Of a stretch of 64,000 nt of DNA, positions 20,965-30,991 are shown one piece after another (position 1 is the first letter of the stretch; the number at the start of each line of letters is the position of its first letter). Both the position numbers and the translations under genes were made by a program. The stretch lies in contig CACZPU010000036.1 in assembly GCA_902783165.1 (NCBI GenBank), forward strand, positions 1 through 64,000, given 5' to 3'. Under the pieces are notes generated by a model. It was not told the origin of the DNA, did no database searches, and saw only the letters and a program-made list of their open reading frames with translations. This stretch comes from an uncultured Prevotellaceae bacterium (GTDB lineage: Bacteria > Bacteroidota > Bacteroidia > Bacteroidales > Bacteroidaceae).

Positions 20965-20996
20965 CAAAGGTAAGGCTTTTCTTTTGAATAACCAAA
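20965..20996 (-). promoter_or_regulatory. Promoter of tRNA-Cys
   Basis: Read on the minus strand, TTTG (20996-20993), 20 bases, then TACCTTTG (20972-20965) fit TTTG-N20-TAnnTTTG. The -7 box lies 16 bases upstream of the mature tRNA 5' end. Confidence 0.72.
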
Positions 20997-21004
20997 TTTT
21001 TCAA

Positions 21005-21211
21005 CTACTTTTTGTTAGAACACCTATAATTAGAATAAAAATGTCTATCCGATTGTTTCTTCATGGATTTGCGTCTCAGTTCTCTTAGTTCGCATCCTTC
21101 GCAACCATAGCATGGATCAGACTTATGTTTGTAAAAATCAACAAACCGATAGACAATATAGGCCAAGGATAGACTGACGATTATGGTGATGATGATGTAT
21201 TGTAAAACCAT
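21005..21211 (-). CDS. Small Cys-rich membrane protein (FeoB-associated type)
   Basis: The 68-residue protein has one N-terminal transmembrane helix (YIIITIIVSLSLAYIVYRFVDF) and then a cysteine cluster, DPCYGCEGCELREL, followed by a basic tail. This layout matches the small FeoB-associated Cys-rich membrane proteins found beside ferrous iron transporters. No feoB is present here, so the iron link is only by resemblance. It is 80 bases downstream of the AddB-like gene on the same strand. Confidence 0.68.
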   Translation of the reverse strand: MVLQYIIITIIVSLSLAYIVYRFVDFYKHKSDPCYGCEGCELRELRRKSMKKQSDRHFYSNYRCSNKK

Positions 21212-21291
21212 AAGGCTGAATAGTTCCTTTTAAAGGGTTATATGCAGATAGAGTTATAGCTTATTATTTGTTTGTTTAATTGATAGAATTA

Positions 21292-24012
21292 TTATGAAAA
21301 ACAAAGTTCCCTATATGGACATGAAGTGCAGTTTTTGCGGTCTAATGTTGGTTCGAAGTTTGTATTCTGGTCAAATATTTCTTCTATGATTTTTACAATG
21401 TTGCTCATGAACTGCTTGTCAACGTTGATAATATCGTTGATTTTGCGCTTTGCTATGGTTAATATTGGATCTTCGGAAGGATGTTGAATAAACAATAACG
21501 CAGGTGAGACGGGTAGATCTTCAGCATTGATAATCTTGTCATGGCGTATTAAATGAGAATAGAACATGGTTTGGATATAGTAATCGGCATGTTTTTTTTC
21601 ATTGGAAGGTCGCTCAAACAATTCTTCAACAGAGTTGAAACCGCCTGAAGGTAGTTTACTTCCAGTCTTGTAATCAACTACTCTGATTCTCTCACTATTC
21701 GTTTCATGGTCTATTACCATGTCAATACGGTCAATGATTCCGCTCATTTTAATAGATACGATGCCTTTGGATGTCTTTATCTCAAGGGCGTTGCTTACAA
21801 ATTTTTCCAATCCGAGAATGGAGAAAGGTGCCAGTTTCTTATCGATGGCAAGAAGCCGTTTCACATATAAGACAAACACTTCACGGTTGATTAGCTGGAT
21901 TCCATTGACTGGAACATTGGTTTTCATCTCTTCTTGAAAAGCTGTATCGACTGCAAGCTCAATGTCATGTGGGTTCTTTTCAATCCTTTCAATGTCTCCA
22001 GCCATGATGAGTTGCCCTTTGGAAACGTATTTGTCGTACAGGTTTTGCATTGCCTTGTGGAAGATATTTCCGAATAATCTGTTGTCAATTTCTTCCTCGT
22101 CGGTGTTATCCGGTTCACGTATTCCTTGTACATTGTTAAAGTAGAACTGTAGGGGACATCTGAGATACCTATTCAAGAAGGTTGGGTAGATTCCTTTCTT
22201 TGATATGGCGTGCAGCTTCTCCATAATGGCCTCTGATTTTGTGACAGAGCGTGGGATGGTGGTATTCTGCTCTTGTCCCCCCTGCAAAGAAAGCCTTTCT
22301 ATACGGAATGGATATTCTACCATCATCTGAAGCATGAAACGGCTCATTTCACCCGTTTGCCCGTTCTCCGTGGAATTGTTATAAAGTATAGTTACATCTT
22401 CGGCCCTTTGAATCAGCCTGTAAAAATAATAGGCAAAGACATTTACTTTTTGGTCAACGGTTGTCAAGCCGAAAGCCTTGCGAATGGAGTAGGGGATGAA
22501 ACTAGAATCGTGAATACCCTTAGGAATGTTACCATCGTTACATGAAAGGATGAGAATATGTTTGAAGTCAATGTTTCTTGTTTCCAAAACACCCATCACT
22601 TGGATTCCTTCAACAGGCTCTCCATGGAACGGGATAGCGGTGCCGTTAATGACAATGTGAACAATTCTCTGGATGGTTGTCTTGTCAACATCTAAGTCGC
22701 CTGAAATAATCAGGTTATTAACTCTATTCAACAGAATAAACATTCTAAAAATGGATTCTTGTTGAAATGTATCCTCTTCGACATTTTTTTTCTCAGCGAT
22801 TATTTTCACGGCATGAAGGGCTGCACTGAGCATGTCTTTGTCAGCGAGGAGTTCGTCTACATTGTCAATATATGAGGCATATGGATGGTGTGTGAGTCTT
22901 TTGTAGGCACGTTTTCCACCATATATTAAGTATGCGAAAAGAAGGTTGACGTAGGAACTGATTAATGAACATTGCAATGGAAAGCCCGTTGTTACATTCA
23001 CTTCGCTTACTTCATTGGGTATACAATTGGCAACTGTAGGAAGCAAATGTTCATCGCACAGAACAATGGCAGTTTCTCTTCCTTGGACGAATCTGTTGGA
23101 TTCTCGAAGCCAATAGCTGACGAATCTTGCCTGAATGTTTTCAGTTGATGCGCTGACAAATCGTATATTTTTTTCTTTTGACATGTTACCATAAATATGG
23201 CAATCGCTGTTATCCAACTCATTTGGAAAACTCTTGAGCAGTCTTGAAATGAAATGTCCTGCCTCATGGTCATCTGACATATAATAATTGTCGAAATCCC
23301 AATAAAACAATGCCATTCCTTTGTCTTTCAATTTCCTGAAAACACTTTGTTCAGCCTCTTGCACAAGATTGAATCCTACGAAGATGTAAGTGTCGTAATT
23401 GGTTTGGATGTCATCCTGTTCGGCTACTATTCTATATAGCATACCTTCGTAGGAAAGACTTTGTTGGAGGAGCCGTTCATGGAAATTTTGGTAAATGTCA
23501 TAGAAATGACACCACAATTCATAAAATTTTTTCTTAAGGATGGTGTCTTGATTTACGTTGAAATTGATAAAGAATCGCTTAATGGTGGCTATTTGATCAT
23601 CGTTCAAATAGGTCAAATCGTCAAGCTCGTGGAAATCTTTTAGATTGGCGAACACTTTTTCAGGCCTTGCCATGTTCTTGTCAATGTCATCGAAATCTGC
23701 CAACAGCAATTGTCCCCATCCATAGAAATGGTCGAGTGTTTCTTCTATTCCTGTACACTTGACAAAACTTTTGTGCAAATCGCATATCAGTTTGATGCTG
23801 TCTGCAATCATTAGAGATGTCTGCTGACGGAAGAAGTCACTAATAGTTATATATGCTGGACTCCATATGGGTCTTTGTAAGCAATGCGCTAAGTATGAGT
23901 TCATATACAAAGATGCACGCTTATTGGGAAAAACGATTGCTATTCGTGATAAATCGGAACCGTACTTCTTGATAATATCTTCTGCTACATATTCAAGAAA
24001 ACTTTTCATCAT
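21292..24012 (-). CDS. addB: AddB-like exonuclease/helicase-fold subunit with Fe-S cluster motif
   Basis: The 906-residue protein has a degenerate helicase-like N-terminus (IAIVFPNKRASLYMNSYL) and a C-terminal PD-(D/E)XK nuclease domain with RIRVVDYKTGSK. A cysteine (RCPLQFYF) before the nuclease and the final CTSCPYRELCF supply the four cysteines of the AddB-type iron-sulfur staple. Its partner is the AddA-like protein; the start codon overlaps that gene's stop by four bases. Together they should resect double-strand breaks for RecA. Divergence from Firmicutes AddB is high, so the symbol indicates role rather than close orthology. Confidence 0.82.
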   Translation of the reverse strand: MMKSFLEYVAEDIIKKYGSDLSRIAIVFPNKRASLYMNSYLAHCLQRPIWSPAYITISDFFRQQTSLMIADSIKLICDLHKSFVKCTGIEETLDHFYGWGQLLLADFDDIDKNMARPEKVFANLKDFHELDDLTYLNDDQIATIKRFFINFNVNQDTILKKKFYELWCHFYDIYQNFHERLLQQSLSYEGMLYRIVAEQDDIQTNYDTYIFVGFNLVQEAEQSVFRKLKDKGMALFYWDFDNYYMSDDHEAGHFISRLLKSFPNELDNSDCHIYGNMSKEKNIRFVSASTENIQARFVSYWLRESNRFVQGRETAIVLCDEHLLPTVANCIPNEVSEVNVTTGFPLQCSLISSYVNLLFAYLIYGGKRAYKRLTHHPYASYIDNVDELLADKDMLSAALHAVKIIAEKKNVEEDTFQQESIFRMFILLNRVNNLIISGDLDVDKTTIQRIVHIVINGTAIPFHGEPVEGIQVMGVLETRNIDFKHILILSCNDGNIPKGIHDSSFIPYSIRKAFGLTTVDQKVNVFAYYFYRLIQRAEDVTILYNNSTENGQTGEMSRFMLQMMVEYPFRIERLSLQGGQEQNTTIPRSVTKSEAIMEKLHAISKKGIYPTFLNRYLRCPLQFYFNNVQGIREPDNTDEEEIDNRLFGNIFHKAMQNLYDKYVSKGQLIMAGDIERIEKNPHDIELAVDTAFQEEMKTNVPVNGIQLINREVFVLYVKRLLAIDKKLAPFSILGLEKFVSNALEIKTSKGIVSIKMSGIIDRIDMVIDHETNSERIRVVDYKTGSKLPSGGFNSVEELFERPSNEKKHADYYIQTMFYSHLIRHDKIINAEDLPVSPALLFIQHPSEDPILTIAKRKINDIINVDKQFMSNIVKIIEEIFDQNTNFEPTLDRKNCTSCPYRELCFS

Positions 24013-27000
24013 TTCACCTCCTCAATAATATTACTGTAAACAAACCAAAGATAACCTCTAACGTTCTGATTGCCCATCGAAATGAGTAGCTGCATGTATT
24101 CCCTAACCTGGTCATAGTACTCTTGTCGTGGACGGCCAAATTTGAAATCGATAACGATGGTCTGTGTTCCGTCAGACATGACACGGTCGGGACGGCGCTC
24201 CACAGTGTTCCCTTTTGGGTCTGTATATAGAATATTGCACTCGTTATAAAGTTTCCATTTGCCTGAAAACCAATCTTTTATAATCGGATTGCTCAGCCTT
24301 TTCTGCAGCATATTGTTGATTCTTTCTGCTGATATGTTTTCATCGTAGAGCAATCCATCGCTCTCTAATTGTCGTAAGGCTTTTGGAATATCGGCAGAAG
24401 TTCTAATTTGCGAGAAAAGCTTATGAAGCACATTTCCAATTTTAATATATTGTTGCTGCTTGTCTCCCTCATGGTCATCAGCAGTGCTCATGTAATTTGT
24501 GAAATCTTTGCTCATGTTGCTCTGCTTGAATTCAACACGATTGCAACATGGGGATATGTCGATTGTAATTGGATTCGAACGTTGCATGAAGACATTTGTA
24601 ACCTCCTTCTCATCTTTCTTATATGATTTGAAACTGCTGCCACGAACACCGTATTCGTAAATGATGGGTTCATTTTTATCATCGCTGTTGAAATAGTCGG
24701 CTCCTTCTAGTTGAAGTCTGTCTATGACACATTGTACCAGCATGCTCCTTGTTCCTGTTCCGTCTCTTTTACCGATAACTAATAATGATTTGACAGCCCT
24801 TGTGAAGCCAACATAGAGAAGATTCAAATTGTCAACGCAGTTCTGCAGATGTTCATGAGCATAGTCTTCTTGATAGATGGTTTCTTTCAATTTGCTGCTA
24901 TAGTCAATGGGCACGATAGGCAGTTCATTGTATGGAGCTTGCTTGGGCTTACACCAAAGAGTACCTCCTAGCTCTAGTTTCCAGTCACAATAGGGTATGA
25001 TGACATGCTCGAATTCGAGTCCTTTTGATTTGTGGATGCTCAAAAGTCTTATCCCTTTTATCTCATTGGTCTGGATAGTAGTCTTTGACAGGCTCTCGTT
25101 CCATTTATCAATGAACCCCTCCAGATCGGCTCCATTATCGTCTACAAATGATGACAGTTGGTCGTAGAATGCACATACATAGGCACTTTGGTTTGGCAAG
25201 TTCTCCAAACGAAGGAATTTGAAGAGATATTCCATCATCTCGGTGAGTGGCATCTGCAGAATAGACTTCCGCTCTTTTTCTGATATGTGGGGCAGGGGAG
25301 TGTTGTTGTATTTTTTATATGTTTTCTCCACATTTGCGCGTGCTAACATATCGTTAGGATTCATGAGCATCTTGCATGCATCCACAAGGCATCTAACGGT
25401 CAATGAGAAGTTGAGCATATAAGCCTCATCGCTGATGATGGTAATGTCACTTCTGTTTCGGATAAAATGGTCTGCAATTTCTGGAATGTGTTTGTTTGAC
25501 CTTACAAGAATAGCAATGTCTTTTTCTTGAGCACCGGCTTCCAATAGTTCGTCTATTTGTTGTTCAATTAGGCTTAAGGTTTCTTCGTTATAAGTATTTT
25601 TTGGTAATAGTGTAATCCTGACGAATCCCTCATCATTATTATGTCGAATTTCTTGTACCACATCATCGTATGCATTCTTCAACTCTTCTGCCTTTTTTGG
25701 ATTGATTTCTTTTTCATTCTCGAATTCTATTTGGTTGGCAAGTTTAAAAAACGAGTTGTTAAAAGCAACTATATGCTTACTTGAGCGAAAATTCTTGTCC
25801 AATGCCCTGACATCCAATCGCTCATATGAGTTCAGAAATTCATTATTTATATTGTTGAGAAGTCGCCAGTCTGCATTTCTCCATCGGTAAATGCTCTGCT
25901 TTACATCACCCACAATAAGGTTGTGAATTGTGCTTTGATAGTTATGGTACGCATCTTTGCTCATGGATTCTTCAAGAAGTATTTTAAAGTTGCCCCATTG
26001 TATTGAACTAGTGTCTTGGAATTCGTCTATCATTATGTGTTCAAGCATAGTGCCTGTTTTCTCATAGACGAAAGGACTGTCACTCTTGTCAATTAAGTCG
26101 CTTAGGAATTGTTGAGTGTCGCTAAGGAGAAATCGGCTTGATTCATCGTTCAGTTTACGTACCATGGTTTCAATATGGTTCAGTAGGCGCAACTCATTAA
26201 GATGTCTGAGAGTAATATCTGCAGAAAGGTAATTGTTCCACAACATCGGACGTTTTTTTTCCGATTCGCTCAGAAGCGGCATGAGTGATGATTCTGCTAA
26301 ATGTATGATAAGTTCTCTTTCTTTGCTAGTCTTGGTTGTCCAATTTTCAGAATCCTCAAGACAGTTGACAACGGTATTATTTAAGCAATTTTTGTCCGAG
26401 AAATCATTTTCTCTGAGTTTTCTGAAATAACTGGCAATACCATTGCTTTTTCTGGCAAGAGAGTCTGGGGTAAGGTTATTCTCTTGCAACAGACGCTCAA
26501 ATCTGTCTGCATAGCAATTCATGGCTTTCTTGGCATTTGCTTTGATCGACTCTAATTGTTTCCTGTATTCAACAAAAAAGTCTTTTTGCTCAAAACAAGA
26601 ATCTAGTTCTTTGCTTTTTACCTTGTATGAGTCGTTGAATATGTTATTGCCAAACCTTTTTATGGCGTGTATTACGTTCCAAGCCTTGTCGTTTTCGATG
26701 CTTTGTTCAATGAATTCAATGATCCATCTTAGTACGGCGTCTTTCTTTTCAAGCTGTTCGATCATCAGGTCGACAGCTTGTTCTTCCACTTGTTTGTCAT
26801 TAAGTTCTAGCTGCAAATTAGCAGTCAGATCCAATTCTCGGGCCAAGTTTCTCAATATAGTTTGAAAGAAGCTGTCAATGGTTTCAACGTGGAAATGGTT
26901 ATAATTGTGGATGAGATACTTCAGTGCTGCTTCTGCATGATTTGAGGCAAATTCTTTGTCTATGTTGAGTTCCTTCGTTAGTATTTCTATATAACTATTA

Positions 27001-27212
27001 GAGTCGGGAAGGCCTTTCCATATTCCATATAATTGGCTCAATATTCGCAACTTCATTTCCTCTGTCGCTTTGTTAGTGAAAGTGACAGCAAGTATCCTTC
27101 TGAATTGCTGAGGGTTGTCTATTAGCAATTTAATGTATTCTATGGTAAGCCTGAATGTCTTACCGCTTCCCGCACTAGCTTTATATACAGTTAGCTGCTT
27201 ATTTCCGTTCAT
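24009..27212 (-). CDS. addA: AddA-like UvrD-family helicase-nuclease
   Basis: The 1067-residue protein is a superfamily 1 helicase with Walker A YKASAGSGKTF (10-20), AVTFTNKATEEMK (motif Ia region), IMIDEFQDTS (motif II), LDKNFRSS (motif IV), LLSIHKSKGLEF (motif V) and LYVGFTRA (motif VI). A C-terminal nuclease motif, RPDRV..IVIDFKFGRPRQEYYDQVREY, is intact. A helicase with a nuclease beside a second nuclease subunit is the AddAB arrangement for break resection. It overlaps the addB-like gene by four bases and is 21 bases downstream of the DUF5686 gene. Confidence 0.88.
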   Translation of the reverse strand: MNGNKQLTVYKASAGSGKTFRLTIEYIKLLIDNPQQFRRILAVTFTNKATEEMKLRILSQLYGIWKGLPDSNSYIEILTKELNIDKEFASNHAEAALKYLIHNYNHFHVETIDSFFQTILRNLARELDLTANLQLELNDKQVEEQAVDLMIEQLEKKDAVLRWIIEFIEQSIENDKAWNVIHAIKRFGNNIFNDSYKVKSKELDSCFEQKDFFVEYRKQLESIKANAKKAMNCYADRFERLLQENNLTPDSLARKSNGIASYFRKLRENDFSDKNCLNNTVVNCLEDSENWTTKTSKERELIIHLAESSLMPLLSESEKKRPMLWNNYLSADITLRHLNELRLLNHIETMVRKLNDESSRFLLSDTQQFLSDLIDKSDSPFVYEKTGTMLEHIMIDEFQDTSSIQWGNFKILLEESMSKDAYHNYQSTIHNLIVGDVKQSIYRWRNADWRLLNNINNEFLNSYERLDVRALDKNFRSSKHIVAFNNSFFKLANQIEFENEKEINPKKAEELKNAYDDVVQEIRHNNDEGFVRITLLPKNTYNEETLSLIEQQIDELLEAGAQEKDIAILVRSNKHIPEIADHFIRNRSDITIISDEAYMLNFSLTVRCLVDACKMLMNPNDMLARANVEKTYKKYNNTPLPHISEKERKSILQMPLTEMMEYLFKFLRLENLPNQSAYVCAFYDQLSSFVDDNGADLEGFIDKWNESLSKTTIQTNEIKGIRLLSIHKSKGLEFEHVIIPYCDWKLELGGTLWCKPKQAPYNELPIVPIDYSSKLKETIYQEDYAHEHLQNCVDNLNLLYVGFTRAVKSLLVIGKRDGTGTRSMLVQCVIDRLQLEGADYFNSDDKNEPIIYEYGVRGSSFKSYKKDEKEVTNVFMQRSNPITIDISPCCNRVEFKQSNMSKDFTNYMSTADDHEGDKQQQYIKIGNVLHKLFSQIRTSADIPKALRQLESDGLLYDENISAERINNMLQKRLSNPIIKDWFSGKWKLYNECNILYTDPKGNTVERRPDRVMSDGTQTIVIDFKFGRPRQEYYDQVREYMQLLISMGNQNVRGYLWFVYSNIIEEVK

Positions 27213-27233
27213 TTTTTATCTATTAGATTCATA

Positions 27234-29282
27234 TTACCAATCTCTGAAAAGTTCAAAACCAATTCTGCAGCCAAAACCATCGTATTTCATGTTCTTTGTT
27301 GCAACAAACAATCCAATGGAGAAAAGTCGGTTAGTAAATCCATACCCCCATTCGGAGTAAGGGTATAGGCTTTTGGCCACAAGGTAACTCACATAGATAC
27401 GCTCCATTTCTATGATTTTGCCTACTATAGGGATGCGTGAGATGAGCATTAGTGGCGACTCGTAGGTCATGTTTGCCCGGACGTAAAAGTCGGAATAGTT
27501 ATAATAGGTCCTGCTGAGCAATTGGAATTCGCCTGTCCAATCATCATTCCATCCGCCAGGCATATTGTCTTCACGGAAATTCTCATAGTCCAGGAAATAG
27601 CAGTTTTTGTCTTTCATTGTATATGCACCACCACCTAAGCGCATTGACAAAGAACGTAAGCGGGGGAACCTGAGCTGCCAAATGGCGTCGCTCTCTAATC
27701 GGCCATAATTCATATCTGACTTTCCTAAGCCTTTGATGCCTTGTTCATAGTATACTGTAAATATCGGACCTTTCCATCCCCATGGTCTAAACTGTGTTTC
27801 AACCTTTGGAGCAAGTGAGTGATATGCAGAAGGCTTGTTCACTTCATCAAAAACCTTACGGTCTACGGCTGTTCTTCGGTGGAAAGTGAAACCGCCGCCA
27901 ATGCTGAGTTTTTCAGATAAATCGTAGTTGGCAAACATTTTTGTGTACATGTCCTTGAAATAGTCGAGGTTGTCTTTCATCCATGTCACAGAGTCAATGC
28001 CTTCTTCTTTCATCTTGTCTATGATGCTCGAATTGTAGATACGGTTTCCATTACCTACCTCTACTTCTACATAGCCATGCTTACTCTCACGAAAAGTATA
28101 TCTGACTGGTAGACGGAAATAGAATTGGTGATACTTGAACGTGTAGCCCAAACGGGCGTTCAAGGCTATTTCTTTCTCAGCTGTGAAACGATAGTTGGCG
28201 CGTATTTTAGACTTGTATGTGAATCCTCTTTTTGGATTGTAGCCCAGATAGAGAGGGTTGAATATAGGTGAAAGACGAAAATACCCTTGATCGTTGTTCC
28301 CGAAATTCCCTTTAATTCGATTCAGTATATTGCTGCCGATACTGTCCCACAGAATTCTTCTCCAAAGAGGGCTTTTCTTGTTGGGGGTTCTCACGCTGTC
28401 TCTTGCTCTGTTAATGGAATCTTGTAGGTAGTACATCCGTTCTTCATACGCCGGCAATAGGGTGGGGCGCACCTTTTCCATCAGAGCCAAATCGTGGCTG
28501 TTCTCGATAGTGTCGGGGAGTGATAGGGGGAGGTTGTACTCAACATGGTGGGAACCATTGATTTTGTTCCCGAGATAATTGAATGTGGCATTCACATCGA
28601 GAGAATTTGGTAATAGCGATAAGGGACCTTCCTTGTTCATGACAGCATTCACCTCGAATCGTATCATATCGTACTCTCCGAAGAAATCCACGCTAATGAT
28701 TCTGCCAGTGTGTTCGTCTACAATGGCTTTTCCAGCGATTAGTTGGGTGTTATATTTTCGTGGACGGAACACCACTTCCACGCGATTGTCAGAAAAACGA
28801 GTGATGCCATATCTATAGAGAATCATATTTGTTCGGTTGAAAGGCGACAATATGTGGTCGTTGAATATAGTTACTTCATAAAGGTCGGGGGTAAACATCT
28901 CTGTGATGGTGGGGAAGACGTTCTTGTAGCGTGGAATGGTACCCACAGAAAGCTGTTTCTTCAATTCATATTGGTCAACATCTGTAAAAGTCAGTTTTGA
29001 ATATGTCTCACCCGCATAGTGAATATTTTTTCTTCTGGCAAGCGAATACATGGAAGGTACTGTGAGAAGTAATTTGTTTTTTTTCTCAGTGTATACCCTA
29101 AAACGTGTGTAAACATTCATGGACAGCCCGTTGATGTCGTCCCTAAGAGAATCCTGATAAGAGAATAGTTTTTTCATGACGAGACTGTCTTTCGAGTCCC
29201 ATCCAGTAAAAGCTGAGGCATTTGTATGAAAAACAAACATGCTCACCATGACGAACAATATATGTTTCAGTCCATTCGTCAT
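27234..29282 (-). CDS. DUF5686-family outer-membrane protein
   Basis: The 682-residue protein starts with a signal peptide (LKHILFVMVSMFVFHTNASA). Residues 30-250 are a beta-rich, outer-membrane-associated region (FRVYTEKKNKLLLTVPSMYSLARR, ISVDFFGEYDMIRFE). The C-terminal half alternates in the pattern of an outer-membrane barrel ending in CRIGFELFRDW. These traits fit DUF5686. Many members carry an N-terminal carboxypeptidase-regulatory-like domain, which is missing here. Function is unknown. It heads the run with the addAB-like genes, and its predicted transcription start is only a few bases before the ATG. Confidence 0.78.
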   Translation of the reverse strand: MTNGLKHILFVMVSMFVFHTNASAFTGWDSKDSLVMKKLFSYQDSLRDDINGLSMNVYTRFRVYTEKKNKLLLTVPSMYSLARRKNIHYAGETYSKLTFTDVDQYELKKQLSVGTIPRYKNVFPTITEMFTPDLYEVTIFNDHILSPFNRTNMILYRYGITRFSDNRVEVVFRPRKYNTQLIAGKAIVDEHTGRIISVDFFGEYDMIRFEVNAVMNKEGPLSLLPNSLDVNATFNYLGNKINGSHHVEYNLPLSLPDTIENSHDLALMEKVRPTLLPAYEERMYYLQDSINRARDSVRTPNKKSPLWRRILWDSIGSNILNRIKGNFGNNDQGYFRLSPIFNPLYLGYNPKRGFTYKSKIRANYRFTAEKEIALNARLGYTFKYHQFYFRLPVRYTFRESKHGYVEVEVGNGNRIYNSSIIDKMKEEGIDSVTWMKDNLDYFKDMYTKMFANYDLSEKLSIGGGFTFHRRTAVDRKVFDEVNKPSAYHSLAPKVETQFRPWGWKGPIFTVYYEQGIKGLGKSDMNYGRLESDAIWQLRFPRLRSLSMRLGGGAYTMKDKNCYFLDYENFREDNMPGGWNDDWTGEFQLLSRTYYNYSDFYVRANMTYESPLMLISRIPIVGKIIEMERIYVSYLVAKSLYPYSEWGYGFTNRLFSIGLFVATKNMKYDGFGCRIGFELFRDW

Positions 29283-29611
29283 AATTATGGCAAAGTTACA
29301 AATAAACGAGAAAAAAACAAAATATATTTCTATTTTCCTTCTAATAAAATGATGATAATGTTTGTCCTTGTTATAAAAATATGATGTGTTGAGTGATTAA
29401 TAATTGTAGTTGTTTTCACCTACAAATATGCATGGTTAGCCAAATCATTATGTTTTGGCTTGCAAAATATGTGTTTTATCGAGTGCAAACTATCACCTGA
29501 CAATAAATGACTTATTTCAGATGATAGTTAACTTATTGAGAATAAACCCTAGATTATTCTATGGATTAGAGTATATATTGGATACAGATTATAAGTTGTA
29601 AAAAATTGGTG
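29283..29611. other. Intergenic region between rpoD and the DUF5686 gene
   Basis: Both flanking genes are on the minus strand. The region holds the promoter of the DUF5686 gene at its left edge and is otherwise AT-rich with no gene or strong hairpin seen. Confidence 0.55.
29291..29321 (-). promoter_or_regulatory. Promoter of the DUF5686 gene
   Basis: On the minus strand, TTTG (29321-29318), 19 bases, then TAACTTTG (29298-29291) match the consensus well. Only eight bases lie between the -7 box and the ATG, which predicts a leader of about five bases. Confidence 0.7.
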
Positions 29612-30484
29612 CTATCCCAAATATTTCATGAGAATTTTTGCATTGCCGCTGTCACGAAGTTTAGCAATACTCTTTTCTCTAATCTGTCTTACACGTTCAC
29701 GGGTAAGACCTAATTGGTCACCTATTTCCTCCAGCCCTTTCTCGTGGCAACCAATTCCGAAACACTCGCGAATGATTGTTATTTCGCGTTCTTTAAGCAC
29801 TTTAGAAAGCACGCTGTTAAGTTCTTGTGCCATACTCTCATGATCAACCTGGCGATCGGTACGACTATCGTCACCACTTGGCATTACGTCAAGCATGCAA
29901 TTGTCTTCTCCATCCTGAAAGGGTGCATCAATACTTACATGATGTCCGTCTGCAGCAAGACTCTGTCCGATTTTTTCTTCGTCAAGATTTGTCATTTCAG
30001 ACAGTTCTGAAACGCTCGGATGTCGTTGATTTTCTTGCTCAAATCTGTTTATTTCATGGTTGATTTTATTTAAGCTTCCTACTTGGTTGAGAGGAAGACG
30101 CACAATGCGACTTTGTTCCGCAATAGCCTGCAGAATACTTTGACGTATCCACCAAACAGCGTAACTGATAAATTTAAATCCACGTGTTTCGTCAAATTTC
30201 TGGGCGGCCTTGATAAGTCCAATGTTTCCTTCGTCAATCAGATCTGTTAATGTTAGTCCTTGGTGCTGGTATTGCTTGGCAACAGAAACCACAAAACGCA
30301 GGTTCGCTGTTACCAATTTGTTTTTTGCCCGTTCACCTTCAGGACCTCCTTTTCTTATTTTTTGAGCTAATTCAATTTCTTCATCAATAGAAATTAGCGG
30401 AGCGCGACCAATCTCAACAAGATACTTGTCTAAAGCCTCACTTGAACGGTTTGTTATGCTTTTTTGAATTTTTAGTTGTCTCAT
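29612..30484 (-). CDS. rpoD: Primary RNA polymerase sigma factor (RpoD, short Bacteroidetes form)
   Basis: This housekeeping sigma factor has region 1.2 (ALDKYLVEIGRAPLI), region 2 with NLRFVVSVAKQYQHQGL and the -10 reading segment FISYAVWWIRQSI, region 3 (RHPSVSELSEMT) and region 4.2 (LEEIGDQLGLTRERVRQIREKSI). At about 290 residues it lacks the long region 1.1 and non-conserved domain of E. coli sigma-70, which is normal for the primary sigma of this phylum. It is expected to recognise the TTTG/TAnnTTTG promoters noted throughout this window. Confidence 0.95.
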   Translation of the reverse strand: MRQLKIQKSITNRSSEALDKYLVEIGRAPLISIDEEIELAQKIRKGGPEGERAKNKLVTANLRFVVSVAKQYQHQGLTLTDLIDEGNIGLIKAAQKFDETRGFKFISYAVWWIRQSILQAIAEQSRIVRLPLNQVGSLNKINHEINRFEQENQRHPSVSELSEMTNLDEEKIGQSLAADGHHVSIDAPFQDGEDNCMLDVMPSGDDSRTDRQVDHESMAQELNSVLSKVLKEREITIIRECFGIGCHEKGLEEIGDQLGLTRERVRQIREKSIAKLRDSGNAKILMKYLG

Positions 30485-30557
30485 CCTTTACCTTAAAATC
30501 TTCTTTAAATAACTGATAATCAGTAGAATATATGTTTTTATATGTCGAAAATCAATG

Positions 30558-30565
30558 CAAAATTA
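30558..30565 (-). promoter_or_regulatory. Candidate -7 element of rpoD
   Basis: TAATTTTG on the minus strand fits TAnnTTTG about 74 bases upstream of the rpoD ATG. No exact TTTG was found at the -33 distance. Confidence 0.45.
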
Positions 30566-30908
30566 CAAAAAATATCAATATGTTGTTCTCTTGGAATGGT
30601 TAAATTGCATTAAAATTGACTATTTACGAATGAGACTTCACAAGTCAATTACGAAATAAGTTCTTATTTTGAACATCATTTAACATGACAGATTGTTCTT
30701 CTTTACTATAACTATTTATATTAATTGTTGATACTGTATTAATTTTTATCGTCAAAATAAATTTCTAATTATAATAATTATTTTAAATATAATCATTATT
30801 ATGATAAATAGTGAATTAATAATTTGAAACTCTACTCCCAGAATATAAAATTAATTAAATTCAATCAGAAAGTATATGAATGAATTTTTACTATTAGAAA
30901 TAAATGAT

Positions 30909-30916
30909 TAAATTTG
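30909..30916 (+). promoter_or_regulatory. Candidate -7 element upstream of uvrA
   Basis: TAAATTTG fits TAnnTTTG about 75 bases before the uvrA ATG. A weaker box, GAATTTTG, lies at 30939-30946. The -33 element is not clear for either, so the true start site is open. Confidence 0.4.
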
Positions 30917-30991
30917 CATTTTAAATTGATCGGATATTGAATTTTGCATTTGGTTGGTCTATTATCTGATCTTAAAATGTTTAAATAACAA

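Larger units (their letters stand above)
30485..30991. other. AT-rich divergent intergenic region, rpoD / uvrA
   Basis: About 500 bases between divergent genes contain no convincing coding frame. Candidate -7 boxes for rpoD (30558-30565) and uvrA (30909-30916) are seen. The middle, around 30700-30870, is extremely AT-rich with no recognisable element. Confidence 0.55.
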
